A stretch of DNA of 64,000 nt from Caballeronia arationis (GTDB taxonomy: Bacteria > Pseudomonadota > Gammaproteobacteria > Burkholderiales > Burkholderiaceae), in NCBI RefSeq assembly GCF_001544975.2, contig NZ_FCOG02000016.1, forward strand, positions 1-64,000, given 5' to 3'. Of the stretch, positions 41,129-51,274 are shown one piece after another (the stretch's first letter is position 1; each line of letters begins with the position of its first letter). The notes under the pieces are model-generated. The model did not search any database, had not been told where the DNA came from, and saw only the letters and a program-made list of their open reading frames with translations. The translations under genes were made by a program, and so were the position numbers.

Positions 41129-42466
41129 ATGCATCGCTTCATCATCGTTGGAGGAGGGGCCGGAGGACTTGAGCTTGCCACGCGTCTTGGCGATCGCTAT
41201 GGTTCCACCGACCGGAAGAAGACCCCCGAAGCGCAGATCACGCTGATCGACCGCAATCCCACTCACATCTGGAAGCCGCTCCTGCACGAAGTCGCGGCGG
41301 GCAGCATGGACCCGTTCACGCAGGAACTCGAATACGCGGCGCAGGCGCTGTGGCACGGCTTCGAGTTCGCGCAGGGCGAACTGGTCGCGCTGGATCGCCG
41401 GGCAAAGCGCATCACGGTCGGCGCGTTGCGTGACGACGAAGCCGGCGAACTGATTCCGCAGCGCGAACTCGAATACGACACGCTCATCGTCGCCATCGGC
41501 AGCACGACGCACTTTTTCGGCGTCGCGGGCGCGCAGGAAAACTCGATCGCGCTCGATACCGTCGGTCAGGCCGAGCTGTTTCGCAAGCGCCTGATCGCGG
41601 CCTGCATGCGCGCGGAGCATCGGCCGCCGGAGCCGGACGTCGTCGGGCAGCCGAGACAGCCGCGCATTCAGGTGGCGATCGTCGGCGCGGGCGCGACGGG
41701 CGTCGAATTGTCGGCGGAATTGCGCAACACGGCGCACGTGCTGTCGGCGTACGGGCTGCACAAGCTCGATCCGAAGCACGACATCGGCATCGTGCTGATC
41801 GAGGCGGGGCCGCGCATTTTGCCGGCATTGCAGGACCGTGTCTCGACGGCGACTGCCGAACTGCTCACCAAGCTCGGCGTCACGCTGATGACGAGCGAAA
41901 CCGTCGCGGAAGTCTCGCGCGATTCGATCCGCACGGCGAGTGGCAAGACGATTCGCGCCGACCTGACCGTGTGGGCGGCGGGCATCAAGGCGCCGGCGGT
42001 GCTCGGCGAACTCGACGGCCTGCCGACCAATCGCCTTGGCCAGCTGATCGTGCGCCGCACGCTGCAAACCGAAATCGACGACGACATCTTCGCTATCGGC
42101 GACTGCGCTGCCTGCGCCTGGCCCGGCAACGAGCGCAACGTGCCGCCGCGCGCGCAGGCCGCGCACCAGCAGGCCAGCTTCCTGATGAAATCGCTTGCTC
42201 GCAGGCTCGAAGGAAAGCCGCTGCCGGAGTACACCTATCGCGACTTCGGGTCGCTCGTGTCGCTCGGGCATTACAGCGCGGTCGGCAACCTGATGGGCGG
42301 GCTGATCGGCGGGAACATGCTGATCGAGGGGCTCTTCGCGCGCTTCATGTACATGTCGCTGTACCGGCTGCACATCGCGGCGCTGCATGGCTATCCGCGC
42401 ATGGTGCTCGATACCTTCGCGCACTGGCTGCGCCGTTCCACCGCGCCGCGCGTCAAGCTGCACTGA
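41129..42466 (+). CDS. ndh: type II NADH dehydrogenase (NDH-2)
   Basis: Single-subunit, non-proton-pumping NADH:quinone oxidoreductase on the inner face of the membrane. 445 aa. FAD-binding FIIVGGGAGGLELATRLG at the N-terminus, NAD-binding QVAIVGAGATGVELSAEL near 190, the IFAIGDCAACAWPGNERNVP FAD/quinone segment near 325 with PPRAQAAHQQASF after it, and an amphipathic C-terminus (FMYMSLYRLHIAALHG) that anchors NDH-2 to the membrane. ATG at 41129 with GGGAGAG upstream. Stands alone between polA and the dienelactone hydrolase. Confidence 0.92.
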   Translation: MHRFIIVGGGAGGLELATRLGDRYGSTDRKKTPEAQITLIDRNPTHIWKPLLHEVAAGSMDPFTQELEYAAQALWHGFEFAQGELVALDRRAKRITVGALRDDEAGELIPQRELEYDTLIVAIGSTTHFFGVAGAQENSIALDTVGQAELFRKRLIAACMRAEHRPPEPDVVGQPRQPRIQVAIVGAGATGVELSAELRNTAHVLSAYGLHKLDPKHDIGIVLIEAGPRILPALQDRVSTATAELLTKLGVTLMTSETVAEVSRDSIRTASGKTIRADLTVWAAGIKAPAVLGELDGLPTNRLGQLIVRRTLQTEIDDDIFAIGDCAACAWPGNERNVPPRAQAAHQQASFLMKSLARRLEGKPLPEYTYRDFGSLVSLGHYSAVGNLMGGLIGGNMLIEGLFARFMYMSLYRLHIAALHGYPRMVLDTFAHWLRRSTAPRVKLH

Positions 42467-42664
42467 GGGTTCAAAGCTGTTTAGAATGAGCGGCGCGCCT
42501 TCGGGCGCGCAGTTCGAGGCGCGGTCCGAGGTTGCGCCGCGCTTCTTGCCATGCAGCGCCACGCGTCGTCGCATTCCGGGGAACGGCGCGCGGTCTCCGA
42601 TTCCAGCGTCGTCCGGCGCGATGCAGCCGGCGGCCCTTGGCGGCGTTTGCCGCAGGAGCTTCGT

Positions 42665-43540
42665 ATGCTTAAGCCTGAAGTCGACAGCCTCATCCCGCAC
42701 GTTCCGTTCGACCGCCGCACCTTCATCAAGGCCACCTTCGGCACCGGCTTCGCCGCCGCCGTGCTGCCCGTCTCGGCGCAAACCATCCATACCGACAGCG
42801 ACGGCCTCGAAGCCGGCCCCATCGGCGTGCGCGGCGCAGACGGCACGCTCGTCCCCGCCTATCGCGCGCAGCCGAAGGGCAAGACGAAGCTGCCGGTGAT
42901 CATTGTGATCCACGAGATTTTCGGCGTGCATGAACATATCGCCGATGTCTGCCGGCGCTTCGCGAAGCTCGGCTATCTGGCGATCGCGCCGGACTTCTAC
43001 ACCCGGCAGGGCGACGTGACGAGCCTGAAGTCGATCCAGCAGATCAGCGACCAGATCGTTTCGAAGGTGCCGGACTCGCAGGTGATGTCGGACATCGACG
43101 CCACCGCGAAATGGGCAGGCGAGCACGGCGGCGATCTGAACAAGCTCGGCGTCACCGGGTTCTGCTGGGGCGGCAAGTACACATGGCTCTACGCGGAACA
43201 CAATCCGCGCCTGAAGGCCGCTGTGGTCTGGTACGGGCGCGTCACCGGCGACAAGACGGCCAACAATCCGAGCTTTCCGATCGACAACGTCGCCGAGTTG
43301 AAGGCGCCTGTGCTCGGCCTCTATGGAAAGCAGGACCCGAGCATCCCGCAGGACACCCTTGAGCAGATGAAGCAGGCGATCGCAAGCGGTCCAGCGGTCG
43401 CGCGCGGCTCACAGTTCGTCGTCTACGACGATGCGCCGCACGCGTTTTTTGCCGACTATCGCCCGAGCTATCGCAAGGCCGACGCCGAGGACGGCTGGCG
43501 CCGTGCCGTCGCGTGGTTCAAGAAGCACGGCGTGAAGTAG
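42665..43540 (+). CDS. dienelactone hydrolase family protein with Tat signal
   Basis: 291 aa alpha/beta hydrolase. Catalytic Cys in VTGFCWGGKYTWLYA, Asp in LYGKQDPSIPQ and His in DDAPHAFFADYRPSY form the dienelactone hydrolase triad; IIVIHEIFGVHEHIADVCR supplies the oxyanion region. The N-terminus FDRRTFIKATFGTGFAAAV followed by LPVSAQ is a twin-arginine signal, so the enzyme is exported folded. The substrate is unknown; the Tat-exported members are common but poorly studied. ATG at 42665 with CAGGAG upstream. A GC-rich hairpin (42493-42510) lies in the 198 nt gap before it. Confidence 0.9.
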   Translation: MLKPEVDSLIPHVPFDRRTFIKATFGTGFAAAVLPVSAQTIHTDSDGLEAGPIGVRGADGTLVPAYRAQPKGKTKLPVIIVIHEIFGVHEHIADVCRRFAKLGYLAIAPDFYTRQGDVTSLKSIQQISDQIVSKVPDSQVMSDIDATAKWAGEHGGDLNKLGVTGFCWGGKYTWLYAEHNPRLKAAVVWYGRVTGDKTANNPSFPIDNVAELKAPVLGLYGKQDPSIPQDTLEQMKQAIASGPAVARGSQFVVYDDAPHAFFADYRPSYRKADAEDGWRRAVAWFKKHGVK

Positions 43541-43564
43541 CGGCGCCGCGCACGGTGTCGCGGA

Positions 43565-44434
43565 TCAGGCTGCCGCGCCCGTCGCCACGGGTCGCGACGG
43601 GTTCGCACACCACTCGCTCCACGAGCCGCCGTAGAGCGCCGCGCCGTGCAGCCCCGCGATCTCCATCGCGAGCGCGTTGTGGCAGGCGGTCACGCCCGAG
43701 CCGCACTGGAGCACGACGCGATCCGGCGGCGTCTTGCCGATCAGCGCACCGAACGCGTCGCGCAGTTCGTGCGCTGTCCGGAAACGGCCCTCGTCGGTCA
43801 GGTTGTCCTTGAAGAAGCGATTCAGCGCGCCCGGGATGTGGCCGCCCACGGGATCGATGGTTTCGTTTTCGCCGCGATAGCGGTCGGCGGCGCGCGCGTC
43901 GATCACCATGTGGTCGCGCGTCGTCAGGTTGCGTTCGACCGCGTGGACATCGACCGTCACAGCAAGCGGCTTGCCCGCCTTGAAATTGCCCGTCGAACGC
44001 GGCGGCACCTGAGTGTCGAGCGGCTGGCCGGCGGCTTCCCACGCCTGCAAGCCGCCGTCGACGAGCGCGACCGAATCGTGACCGAGCCAGCGCAGGAGCC
44101 ACCAGAGACGCGCGGCGTACATTCCGCCCTCTGCGTCATAGGCGACGACCTGCTGGCCTTCGTTCAGCCCGAAACCCGCGAGTTTCGCGACGAGCGCCGC
44201 GCGATCCGGCAGCGGATGCCGTCCGTTCGTGCCTGTCTTCGCGCCCGACAGATCGCGATCGAGATGCAGGTAATGAGCGCCCGGCAGATGGCCCGCCGCG
44301 TAAGCGGCAGCGCCCGCCTCGGGGGCGGCGAGATCGAAGCGGCAGTCGAAGACGAGCACGCTGCCCGGCGCGGCGGCGAGCCGTTCGGCGAGATTGGCGG
44401 CGGAAATGAGCGTGGTGTGGTGAGTGTGCGGCAT
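43565..44434 (-). CDS. sseA: thiosulfate/3-mercaptopyruvate sulfurtransferase (tandem rhodanese)
   Basis: 289 aa with two rhodanese domains: an inactive N-terminal one (about 8-150, VFDCRFDLAAPEAGAAAY) and a catalytic C-terminal one (about 165-285) with the active-site loop VLQCGSGVTACHNALAM. CGSGVT is the loop of mercaptopyruvate-type enzymes, so 3-mercaptopyruvate is the more likely donor. ATG at 44434 with CAGGAG upstream; the frame is open for another 96 nt without support. The gene is convergent with the dienelactone hydrolase, 24 nt apart. Confidence 0.92.
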   Translation of the reverse strand: MPHTHHTTLISAANLAERLAAAPGSVLVFDCRFDLAAPEAGAAAYAAGHLPGAHYLHLDRDLSGAKTGTNGRHPLPDRAALVAKLAGFGLNEGQQVVAYDAEGGMYAARLWWLLRWLGHDSVALVDGGLQAWEAAGQPLDTQVPPRSTGNFKAGKPLAVTVDVHAVERNLTTRDHMVIDARAADRYRGENETIDPVGGHIPGALNRFFKDNLTDEGRFRTAHELRDAFGALIGKTPPDRVVLQCGSGVTACHNALAMEIAGLHGAALYGGSWSEWCANPSRPVATGAAA

Positions 44435-44580
44435 GACGGCTCCTGATGCTCGCCCGGCTTGCCTTGCAAAGAAGGGCGGGCGCTTTCGAGTAGTGGGTAC
44501 ACTAAGTCTAAACAAAAAAGACGCGCTCAAAGGGGGAAGTCGGACTGCCGTTCTTCAAGGCGGCCATCCGCCGGAAATGC

Positions 44581-44615
44581 AAAAAGCCGCGTTCATTGCT
44601 GAACGCGGCTTTTTT
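44581..44615. terminator. strong bidirectional intrinsic terminator
   Basis: Stem GCCGCGTTCA / TGAACGCGGC with a TTGC loop, flanked by AAAAA and TTTTTT. It ends the Rieske oxygenase gene on the minus strand before the sulfurtransferase promoter. Confidence 0.88.
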
Positions 44616-44637
44616 CGTCATGAGCGCGGCACGCGCC

Positions 44638-45744
44638 TCAAATTTCGCCCAGCTGATGCCGCAGGAACTCGTGGAAATGCTGCATGCCCGATTCCATCGG
44701 ACTCTGGTACGGCCCGACCTGCGATTCCCCGCGCGACATCAGCGCGCGCCGGCCGGCGTCCATGCGTTCGGCGATTTCGTCGTCCTCGCGAGCCGTTTCC
44801 ATGTACGCGGCGCGTTCCGCCTCGATGAACTCGCGCTCGAAGAGCGCAATCTCCTCGGGGTAATAGAACTCGACGATGTTCGTCGTCTTCTGCGCGCCGC
44901 GCGGAATCAGCCACGACACCACCAGCACGTGCGGATACCACTCGATCATGAGACCGGGGTAGTACACCATCCAGATCGCGCCGAATTCGGGCGGCTTGCC
45001 GTTGCGGAATTTCAGCACCTCGTCGTGCCATTTCCGGTACGTCGGGCTGCCCGGTTTTTCCAGGTTTTTGTGCACGCCGACAGTCTGCACGCTGTACCAG
45101 TCGCCGAATTCCCAGGTCAGGTCGTCGCACGAGACGAAGCTGCCGAGGCCGGGATGGAACGGCGCAACGTGGTAATCCTCCAGGTACACCTCGATGAAGG
45201 ACTTCCAGTTGTAATTGCACTCGTGGACTTCGACGTGATCGAACATGAAGCCCGAGAAGTCGAAATGCTTCGCGGTGCCAAGACGTGCGAGATCGGCCGC
45301 GACGTCGCGGCCCTCGGCCTCGAACAACAGGCCCTGCCAGTTCTGCAGCGGCGTGGCGCCGAGATTCAGGCAGGGCTTGTCCGCGAAATGCGGCGCGCCG
45401 AGCAGTTCGCCATTGAGGTCGTAAGTCCAGCGATGCAGGGGGCAGACGATGTTGTCCGCGCGGCCGCGCCCGTTGAGCATGATCGCCTGCCGGTGGCGGC
45501 AGACATTCGACAGCAATTCGATCTGCGATTGCTGGTTGCGCACGAGCACGCGCCCTTCGCCCTCGCCGGGCAAAGCGAAATAGCTCCCCGCTTCGGGAAC
45601 CATGAGTTCGTGCCCGATATAACGAGGACCCTGCTTGAAAAGTGTTTCGAGTTCGCGCGTCAGAAGCGCTTCGTCAAAGTAAGCCGTGACTGGCAGTTGG
45701 CTATGGACAGCCTTCAACTGCAATGCATTGCTCAGATTGGACAT
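44638..45744 (-). CDS. Rieske-type aromatic ring-hydroxylating oxygenase, alpha subunit
   Basis: 368 aa. The Rieske 2Fe-2S motif NVCRHRQAIMLNGRG...VCPLHRW has CxH and CxxH 17 residues apart. The mononuclear iron site is seen as VYLEDYHVAPFHPGLG, with the second ligand pair about 85 residues after the Rieske centre. No beta subunit or reductase gene is adjacent, so electron partners are encoded elsewhere. It could act on quaternary amines or aromatic acids; the substrate cannot be read from sequence. ATG at 45744 with GGGAG upstream; a longer frame exists from 45789. Confidence 0.85.
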   Translation of the reverse strand: MSNLSNALQLKAVHSQLPVTAYFDEALLTRELETLFKQGPRYIGHELMVPEAGSYFALPGEGEGRVLVRNQQSQIELLSNVCRHRQAIMLNGRGRADNIVCPLHRWTYDLNGELLGAPHFADKPCLNLGATPLQNWQGLLFEAEGRDVAADLARLGTAKHFDFSGFMFDHVEVHECNYNWKSFIEVYLEDYHVAPFHPGLGSFVSCDDLTWEFGDWYSVQTVGVHKNLEKPGSPTYRKWHDEVLKFRNGKPPEFGAIWMVYYPGLMIEWYPHVLVVSWLIPRGAQKTTNIVEFYYPEEIALFEREFIEAERAAYMETAREDDEIAERMDAGRRALMSRGESQVGPYQSPMESGMQHFHEFLRHQLGEI

Positions 45745-46063
45745 TCCCACTCCCGATGAAAACGTGAAAGCAGTGAACAACCCAACCATCGAAAAATCGA
45801 TTTAGGGAGCCCGCGATTATACCCAAATCCCCTTTGCTGGGGCGCCAAGGTCCTGGTTTGGGTCAGATTCGGGCCCGGAGTTCCGGGGATCCGGCGAGGA
45901 ATTGGCGGCGTTTTCGGACACTCGCACGCGGACGGGACGGGCGCTCGCGCAAGCGCGGAAGGCCCGGTGCGTATAGCGCGCGACGGCGTGGAGGTCGGAA
46001 AACCGGCTTTTGCCGTAGAATGTGCGACTTGTTCCCAAAAATTCGATTCCACACCAACGATTC

Positions 46064-46381
46064 ATGGCGAAAACCGCAACAGAGGAAGCCGCCAGCGCGT
46101 CAGGCGACAGCGGCACGGCTCTCCCGGAGAATTACGAAGCGGCGCTGACAGAACTCGAGGGGCTCGTCGCGCGCATGGAAGGCGGAGACCTGAGTCTCGA
46201 GGAATCGCTCACGGCCTACCGCCGGGGCGCGGCGCTCGTCGGCTTTTGCCAGCAGCAGCTCGAAAAAGTCGAGCAGCAGGTTCGCGTGCTCGACGGCGAA
46301 ACGCTCAAAGCGCTGCCCGCGGACGTGCGGCGCGCGAGCGAGGGCAACGGAACGACGGCCGGCAACGGGGACGATCTATGA
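46064..46381 (+). CDS. xseB: exodeoxyribonuclease VII small subunit
   Basis: 105 aa. The conserved core ENYEAALTELEGLVARMEGG, LSLEESLTAYRRGAALVGFC and QQQLEKVEQQVRVLDGE identifies XseB, which assembles with XseA to degrade single-stranded DNA. Both ends are disordered, Gly/Ala/Asn-rich. ATG at 46064; no strong ribosome site. The stop overlaps the ispA start as ATGA, so it is translationally coupled. The xseB-ispA-dxs order is the usual proteobacterial isoprenoid operon. Confidence 0.93.
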   Translation: MAKTATEEAASASGDSGTALPENYEAALTELEGLVARMEGGDLSLEESLTAYRRGAALVGFCQQQLEKVEQQVRVLDGETLKALPADVRRASEGNGTTAGNGDDL

Positions 46382-47265
46382 CATTCGAACAATGGATGCG
46401 CGCCTGTCTCGACCGTGTCGAGACGGCACTCGAACACTATCTGCCGGGCACCGGCGTCGCGCCGGCCAGGCTGCACGAAGCGATGCGCTACGCGGTCCTT
46501 GGCGGCGGCAAGCGCGTTCGTCCGCTCCTCTGCCACGCGGCCGGCGAGTTGACCGGCGCGAGTGCGCAGGCGGTCGAAACGGCCAGCGCCGCGCTGGAGA
46601 TGATCCACGTGTATTCGCTCGTGCATGACGACATGCCCGCAATGGACGACGACGCGTTGCGTCGCGGAAAGCCCACCGTACACGTGCAATATGACGAAGC
46701 GACGGCACTCCTCGTCGGCGATGCATTGCAGTCGCAGGCGTTCGTTGCGCTGACGGCCGCTGACAATGGTCTGAACGATGCGCAGCAGGCCGCGCTCGTG
46801 CGCGAACTGGCTGTCGCGAGCGGCTCGCTCGGCATGGCGGGCGGGCAGGCGATCGATCTCGAGAGCGTCGGACGGAAGCTGTCGCGGCCGGAACTCGAAA
46901 CGATGCATCGGAAGAAGACGGGCGCGCTGCTGCGCGCGTCGGTGCGCATGGGCGCGCTCGCGGGCACCACGCCCGACGCGGCGGCGCTGACATCGCTCGA
47001 CGCCTACGCGGCAGCCGTCGGTCTCGCATTTCAGGTGGTGGACGACATCCTCGACGTCACCGCCGACTCCGCCACCCTCGGCAAAACCGCGGGCAAGGAC
47101 GCGCAGCACGACAAACCGACCTACGTGTCGATCATCGGACTTGAAGCGTCGCGCGAACTCGCCGCGCAACTGCGCCGCGACGCGCACGCCGCGCTAGAAC
47201 CGTTCGGCCCGCGCGCAAAGCGCCTCGCCGAACTTGCCGACCTGGTCGTGAACCGGGTGCACTGA
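46378..47265 (+). CDS. ispA: farnesyl diphosphate synthase
   Basis: 295 aa trans-prenyltransferase making geranyl and farnesyl diphosphate. First aspartate-rich motif [20 protein letters not shown] with DDxxxxD spacing, second [13 protein letters not shown], plus [17 protein letters not shown] and the [16 protein letters not shown] loop; these are the class II short-chain features of E. coli-type IspA. It overlaps xseB by four bases and precedes dxs by 77 nt. Confidence 0.96.
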   Translation: MTFEQWMRACLDRVETALEHYLPGTGVAPARLHEAMRYAVLGGGKRVRPLLCHAAGELTGASAQAVETASAALEMIHVYSLVHDDMPAMDDDALRRGKPTVHVQYDEATALLVGDALQSQAFVALTAADNGLNDAQQAALVRELAVASGSLGMAGGQAIDLESVGRKLSRPELETMHRKKTGALLRASVRMGALAGTTPDAAALTSLDAYAAAVGLAFQVVDDILDVTADSATLGKTAGKDAQHDKPTYVSIIGLEASRELAAQLRRDAHAALEPFGPRAKRLAELADLVVNRVH

Positions 47266-47342
47266 ACGTTGAATGCGTGAATCCGCCGGCGGCCTCTGAT
47301 TGCGCCGCCGGACCACGCCAGTTTTCCTACAATGGGACGACG

Positions 47343-49256
47343 ATGTACGACTTGCTGAAAACCATCGACGATCCGGCCGCCCTGCGCGCCCTCGATCGCC
47401 GCCAACTGCAGCCGCTTGCCGACGAACTGCGGGCCTACGTGCTCGACAGCGTGTCGCAAACGGGCGGTCATCTGTCGTCGAATCTCGGCACGGTCGAGCT
47501 GACGATCGCGCTGCACTATGTATTCGACACCCCCGGTGACCGCATCGTCTGGGACGTCGGCCATCAGACCTATCCACACAAGATCCTGACCGGCCGCCGC
47601 GAACAGATGCCGACGCTGCGCCAGCTCGGCGGCATTTCCGGCTTCCCGCGCCGCAGCGAGTCCGAGTACGACACGTTCGGCACGGCGCATTCGAGCACGT
47701 CGATTTCGGCGGCCCTCGGCATGGCGATCGCGAGCAAATTGCAGGGCGACAACCGCTTTTCGATCGCCGTGATCGGCGACGGCGCGATGACCGCCGGCAT
47801 GGCCTTCGAGGCGATGAACAACGCGGGCGTCGAAGACGACGTGCCGCTGCTCGTGATCCTGAACGACAACGACATGTCGATTTCGCCGCCGGTCGGCGCG
47901 CTGAATCGCCATCTCGCGCGGCTGATGTCTGGCCGTTTCTATGCCGCCGCGCGCGCCGGCGTCGAGCGCGTGCTGCGCGTCGCGCCGCCGATGCTCGACC
48001 TCGCCCGCAAGCTCGAAGAGCACGCCAAGGGCATGATCGTGCCGGCTACGCTCTTCGAGGAATTCGGCTTCAACTACATCGGCCCGATCGACGGCCACGA
48101 CCTCGATTCGCTGATCCCGACGCTGCAGAACATCAAGGAACTGCGCGGTCCGCAATTCCTGCACGTCGTGACGAAGAAGGGCCAGGGCTACAAGCTCGCC
48201 GAAGCCGATCCGGTGCTCTATCACGGCCCGGGCAAGTTCAATCCGGCCGAAGGCATCAAGCCGTCGACGGCGCCGTCGAAGAAAACCTATACGCAGGTCT
48301 TCGGCGAGTGGCTCTGCGACGCCGCCGCGCAGGATTCGCGCGTCGTAGGCATCACGCCCGCGATGCGCGAGGGCTCCGGCATGGTCGAGTTCGAGAAACG
48401 CTTCCCGGACCGCTATTTCGACGTCGGCATCGCCGAACAGCACGCCGTGACGTTCGCGGGCGGGCTCGCCGCCGACGGCATGAAGCCGGTCGTCGCGATC
48501 TATTCGACGTTCCTGCAACGCGCCTACGACCAGTTGATCCACGACGTCGCGCTGCAAAACCTGCCGGTGGTGTTCGCAATCGACCGCGCGGGCCTCGTCG
48601 GCGCCGACGGCGCGACGCACGCGGGCAACTACGATCTTGCCTTCATGCGCTGCGTCCCGAACATGACGGTGATGGCCGCGTCTGACGAAAACGAATGCCG
48701 CCAGATGCTCTACACCGCACTCCAGCAGCCGGGACCGGCCGCCGTGCGCTATCCGCGGGGCGCGGGCACGGGCGTCGCGACCGTCAAGCAGATGACCGCG
48801 ATTCCGCTCGGCAAGGGCGAAATCCGCCGCGAATCGACGCAGAAGCTCGGCTCGGGCAAGCGCATCGCGATCCTTGCGTTCGGCACGATGGTCGCGCCGT
48901 CGCTTGCCGCCGCCGAGGAACTCGACGCCACCGTCGCCAACATGCGCTTCGTGAAGCCGATCGACGCCGACTTGCTGCGCGAACTCGCCGCGACCCACGA
49001 CGCGCTCGTGACCATCGAGGAAGGGGCGATCATGGGCGGCGCGGGTTCGGCGTGCGTCGAGGCGCTGCTCGCCAGTTCGGTGATCAAGCCGGTGCTGCAA
49101 CTCGGCCTGCCGGACGTGTTCATCGATCACGGCGACCCCGTCAAGCTGCTCGCGAGCGTCGGGCTGGATGGCGCGGGCATCGCGAAATCGATTCGCGAGC
49201 GCTTTCTGACCGACGTCGACAGCGCCGCGGGCAAGCTGACCAAGCGCGTCGCCTGA
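47343..49256 (+). CDS. dxs: 1-deoxy-D-xylulose-5-phosphate synthase
   Basis: First and rate-limiting step of the MEP isoprenoid pathway (pyruvate + glyceraldehyde-3-phosphate). 637 aa. Thiamine diphosphate site [19 protein letters not shown] and [15 protein letters not shown], substrate-binding [19 protein letters not shown] N-terminus (here [15 protein letters not shown]), [16 protein letters not shown] with the catalytic Glu, [15 protein letters not shown], and C-terminal [16 protein letters not shown] at 47343; ribosome site weak (GGGACG). The frame is open 66 nt upstream without support. Confidence 0.97.
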   Translation: MYDLLKTIDDPAALRALDRRQLQPLADELRAYVLDSVSQTGGHLSSNLGTVELTIALHYVFDTPGDRIVWDVGHQTYPHKILTGRREQMPTLRQLGGISGFPRRSESEYDTFGTAHSSTSISAALGMAIASKLQGDNRFSIAVIGDGAMTAGMAFEAMNNAGVEDDVPLLVILNDNDMSISPPVGALNRHLARLMSGRFYAAARAGVERVLRVAPPMLDLARKLEEHAKGMIVPATLFEEFGFNYIGPIDGHDLDSLIPTLQNIKELRGPQFLHVVTKKGQGYKLAEADPVLYHGPGKFNPAEGIKPSTAPSKKTYTQVFGEWLCDAAAQDSRVVGITPAMREGSGMVEFEKRFPDRYFDVGIAEQHAVTFAGGLAADGMKPVVAIYSTFLQRAYDQLIHDVALQNLPVVFAIDRAGLVGADGATHAGNYDLAFMRCVPNMTVMAASDENECRQMLYTALQQPGPAAVRYPRGAGTGVATVKQMTAIPLGKGEIRRESTQKLGSGKRIAILAFGTMVAPSLAAAEELDATVANMRFVKPIDADLLRELAATHDALVTIEEGAIMGGAGSACVEALLASSVIKPVLQLGLPDVFIDHGDPVKLLASVGLDGAGIAKSIRERFLTDVDSAAGKLTKRVA

Positions 49257-49419
49257 ACCGATTCCGATATGAGCGGCGCGCCCGGGGAACGCGCGCCGCG
49301 TCCGTGACATCGATATGACGTGCTGCCTGAGCGACCGCAGCGCGTTACCGCATTCCGCCATACCGTTGACACCGCGCGCCGCCCCGGCCCACGCGCCCGG
49401 TTCGCAAGGACATAACAAG

Positions 49420-50223
49420 ATGAATCAGATGAATCCCGCCTTCGTGATGCCCGACGTGCAGAGCACGCCCGACATCCGCCAGATTCCGATCCAGCGCGTA
49501 GGCGTGAAGGGCGTGCGTTATCCGCTCACCGTGCGCACGCAAAGCGGCGACGTGCAGCCGAGCGTTGGCGTGTGGAATCTCGACGTGCATCTGCCCGCCG
49601 AGCAAAAAGGCACGCACATGTCGCGTTTCGTCGCGCTGCTCGACGAGCACCGCGCGCCGCTCGACCAGGCCGCGTTTCGCGCGATGCTCGATTCGATGCT
49701 CGCGAAGCTCGAAGCGCAGGCGGGTCGCATCGAAGTGACGTTTCCGTATTTCGTGATGAAGACGGCGCCGGTTTCGGGCGTCGAGAGCCTGATGGACTAC
49801 GAAGTCACGCTGGCGGGCGAACTGCGCGACGGCGCGACGCGGCTGTCGCTCAAGGTGCTCGTGCCGGTGACGAGCCTGTGCCCGTGCTCGAAGAAAATCT
49901 CGCAATACGGCGCGCACAACCAGCGCTCGCACGTGACGATTACCGCCGAGCTGGCGGGCGATTTGCCCGTCGAGGATCTGATCCGGATCGCCGAAGAGGA
50001 AGCGTCGTGCGAACTCTGGGGCCTGCTCAAGCGCCCGGACGAGAAATTCGTGACCGAGCGCGCTTACGAGAATCCGAAGTTCGTCGAGGACCTCGTGCGC
50101 GACGTCGCGACGCGGCTCAACGCGGACGAGCGCGTCGTCGCGTACACGCTTGAAGCCGAGAACTTCGAGTCGATTCACAATCACAGCGCCTATGCGGTGA
50201 TCGAGCGCGACAAGCGCGTGTGA
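49420..50223 (+). CDS. folE2: GTP cyclohydrolase I, FolE2 type
   Basis: Makes 7,8-dihydroneopterin triphosphate for folate and queuosine. 267 aa. FolE2 features: conserved metal-binding Cys in [46 protein letters not shown] and [11 protein letters not shown]. FolE2 accepts metals other than zinc and often backs up the zinc enzyme FolE. ATG at 49420 with AAGGA ten bases upstream, a second ATG three codons in. No Zur-like palindrome was seen upstream. Followed by a strong terminator. Confidence 0.95.
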   Translation: MNQMNPAFVMPDVQSTPDIRQIPIQRVGVKGVRYPLTVRTQSGDVQPSVGVWNLDVHLPAEQKGTHMSRFVALLDEHRAPLDQAAFRAMLDSMLAKLEAQAGRIEVTFPYFVMKTAPVSGVESLMDYEVTLAGELRDGATRLSLKVLVPVTSLCPCSKKISQYGAHNQRSHVTITAELAGDLPVEDLIRIAEEEASCELWGLLKRPDEKFVTERAYENPKFVEDLVRDVATRLNADERVVAYTLEAENFESIHNHSAYAVIERDKRV

Positions 50224-50245
50224 TTCGCGCGAGCGTGTGACTTCG

Positions 50246-50275
50246 AAAAGGCCGATCTGACGATCGGCCTTTTTT
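50246..50275. terminator. folE2 terminator overlapping the LysR stop codon
   Basis: AAAAGGCCGATC, TGAC loop, GATCGGCC and TTTTTT. On the + strand it ends folE2, and the complementary strand gives a similar signal for the LysR gene, whose stop codon lies in the T run. Confidence 0.88.
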
Positions 50276-51171
50276 CATGCCGCCGCCCTTTCCCACGCGA
50301 GCGGGCCGCCGCGCACCGAATCCAGCACGATCGACGCAAGCCGCTCGACCGGCGCCGGCGCCACCGCCGAAGCGCGTTGCAACGCAAGCGGAATGGTCGG
50401 GAGGGGCGGCAGGCCGGTTTCGCCTTCACTGAGCGCGCGCACGGTCGACGGCAAGCCGTAGCGCGTGCGCACCGTGACGCCGAGACCGGCCGCAGCCGCT
50501 GCCCACAAGCCGGCCAGACTCGGACTCGTAAAGGCCACGCGCCATTTGATTTCCGCGCGGTCGAGCGCTGCGGTCGCGGCGCTGTGAAACACGCACGGCC
50601 GGTCGAACGCGACGAGAGGCAACGGTTCGTCGTCGTCGCGCGTCCACGGCAGGCTCGACGATCCGATCCAGCTCATCGGCGACACGGCGACAGGCTCGGC
50701 GAGTTCCGAAGCGGGCGCGCCCCAGACCAGCGCGAGATCGAGCTGATTCGTTGCGATCCGTTCCAGCAGATCGGCGTTGCGCGCCACCCGCGCCTCGATG
50801 CGCACCTTCGGATGCGCGCGCGCAAAGCGCCCGAGCACGTCCGGCAGCACGACTTCGCCGAAATCCTCCTGCAAGCCGAGCCTTATCCAGCCTTCGAGAT
50901 CGACGCCGCGCATCGCAACGGCGGCCTCGTCGTTCAGTTCGACCAGGCGGCGCGCGTAGCGCAGCATGACCTCGCCGGCTTCGGTCAGCGCGAGCCCGCG
51001 TCCCGACTTGCGAAACAGCGTCGTGCCCGCCTGTTCCTCCAGCTTGCGAATCTGAGCGCTAACGGCCGACGTCGAGCGCCCCACGCGATCCGCCGCCTTC
51101 GCAAAACTCCCGAGGTCCATCCCCGCGACGAAGCTGCGCAACACCGCGAGATCGAACGAAATCTGGTTCAT
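50275..51171 (-). CDS. LysR-family transcriptional regulator
   Basis: 298 aa. N-terminal winged helix FDLAVLRSFVAGMDLGSFAK with AADRVGRSTSAVSAQIRKLE (recognition helix) and FRKSGRGLALTEAGEVML; the effector domain follows from about 90. Divergent from the MFS gene, 103 nt apart, so it probably controls that exporter from the shared promoter region, as LysR proteins usually do. ATG at 51171 with AGGA nine bases upstream; an upstream in-frame ATG at 51207 lies inside the promoter region. Confidence 0.92.
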   Translation of the reverse strand: MNQISFDLAVLRSFVAGMDLGSFAKAADRVGRSTSAVSAQIRKLEEQAGTTLFRKSGRGLALTEAGEVMLRYARRLVELNDEAAVAMRGVDLEGWIRLGLQEDFGEVVLPDVLGRFARAHPKVRIEARVARNADLLERIATNQLDLALVWGAPASELAEPVAVSPMSWIGSSSLPWTRDDDEPLPLVAFDRPCVFHSAATAALDRAEIKWRVAFTSPSLAGLWAAAAAGLGVTVRTRYGLPSTVRALSEGETGLPPLPTIPLALQRASAVAPAPVERLASIVLDSVRGGPLAWERAAA

Positions 51172-51274
51172 CGCAATCGTCCTGTTTTGTCGAATGGTGC
51201 GTACCAAACTTTCTGATATTCAGGACGATGGTAAAGCGGGAAACTCATCTGGTCAATTTCGGGAGAGCAGGATC

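Noticed and set aside
49257..49419. Zur box before folE2
   Set aside because: folE2 is often zinc-regulated, but no AT-rich 23 bp Zur palindrome is visible here.
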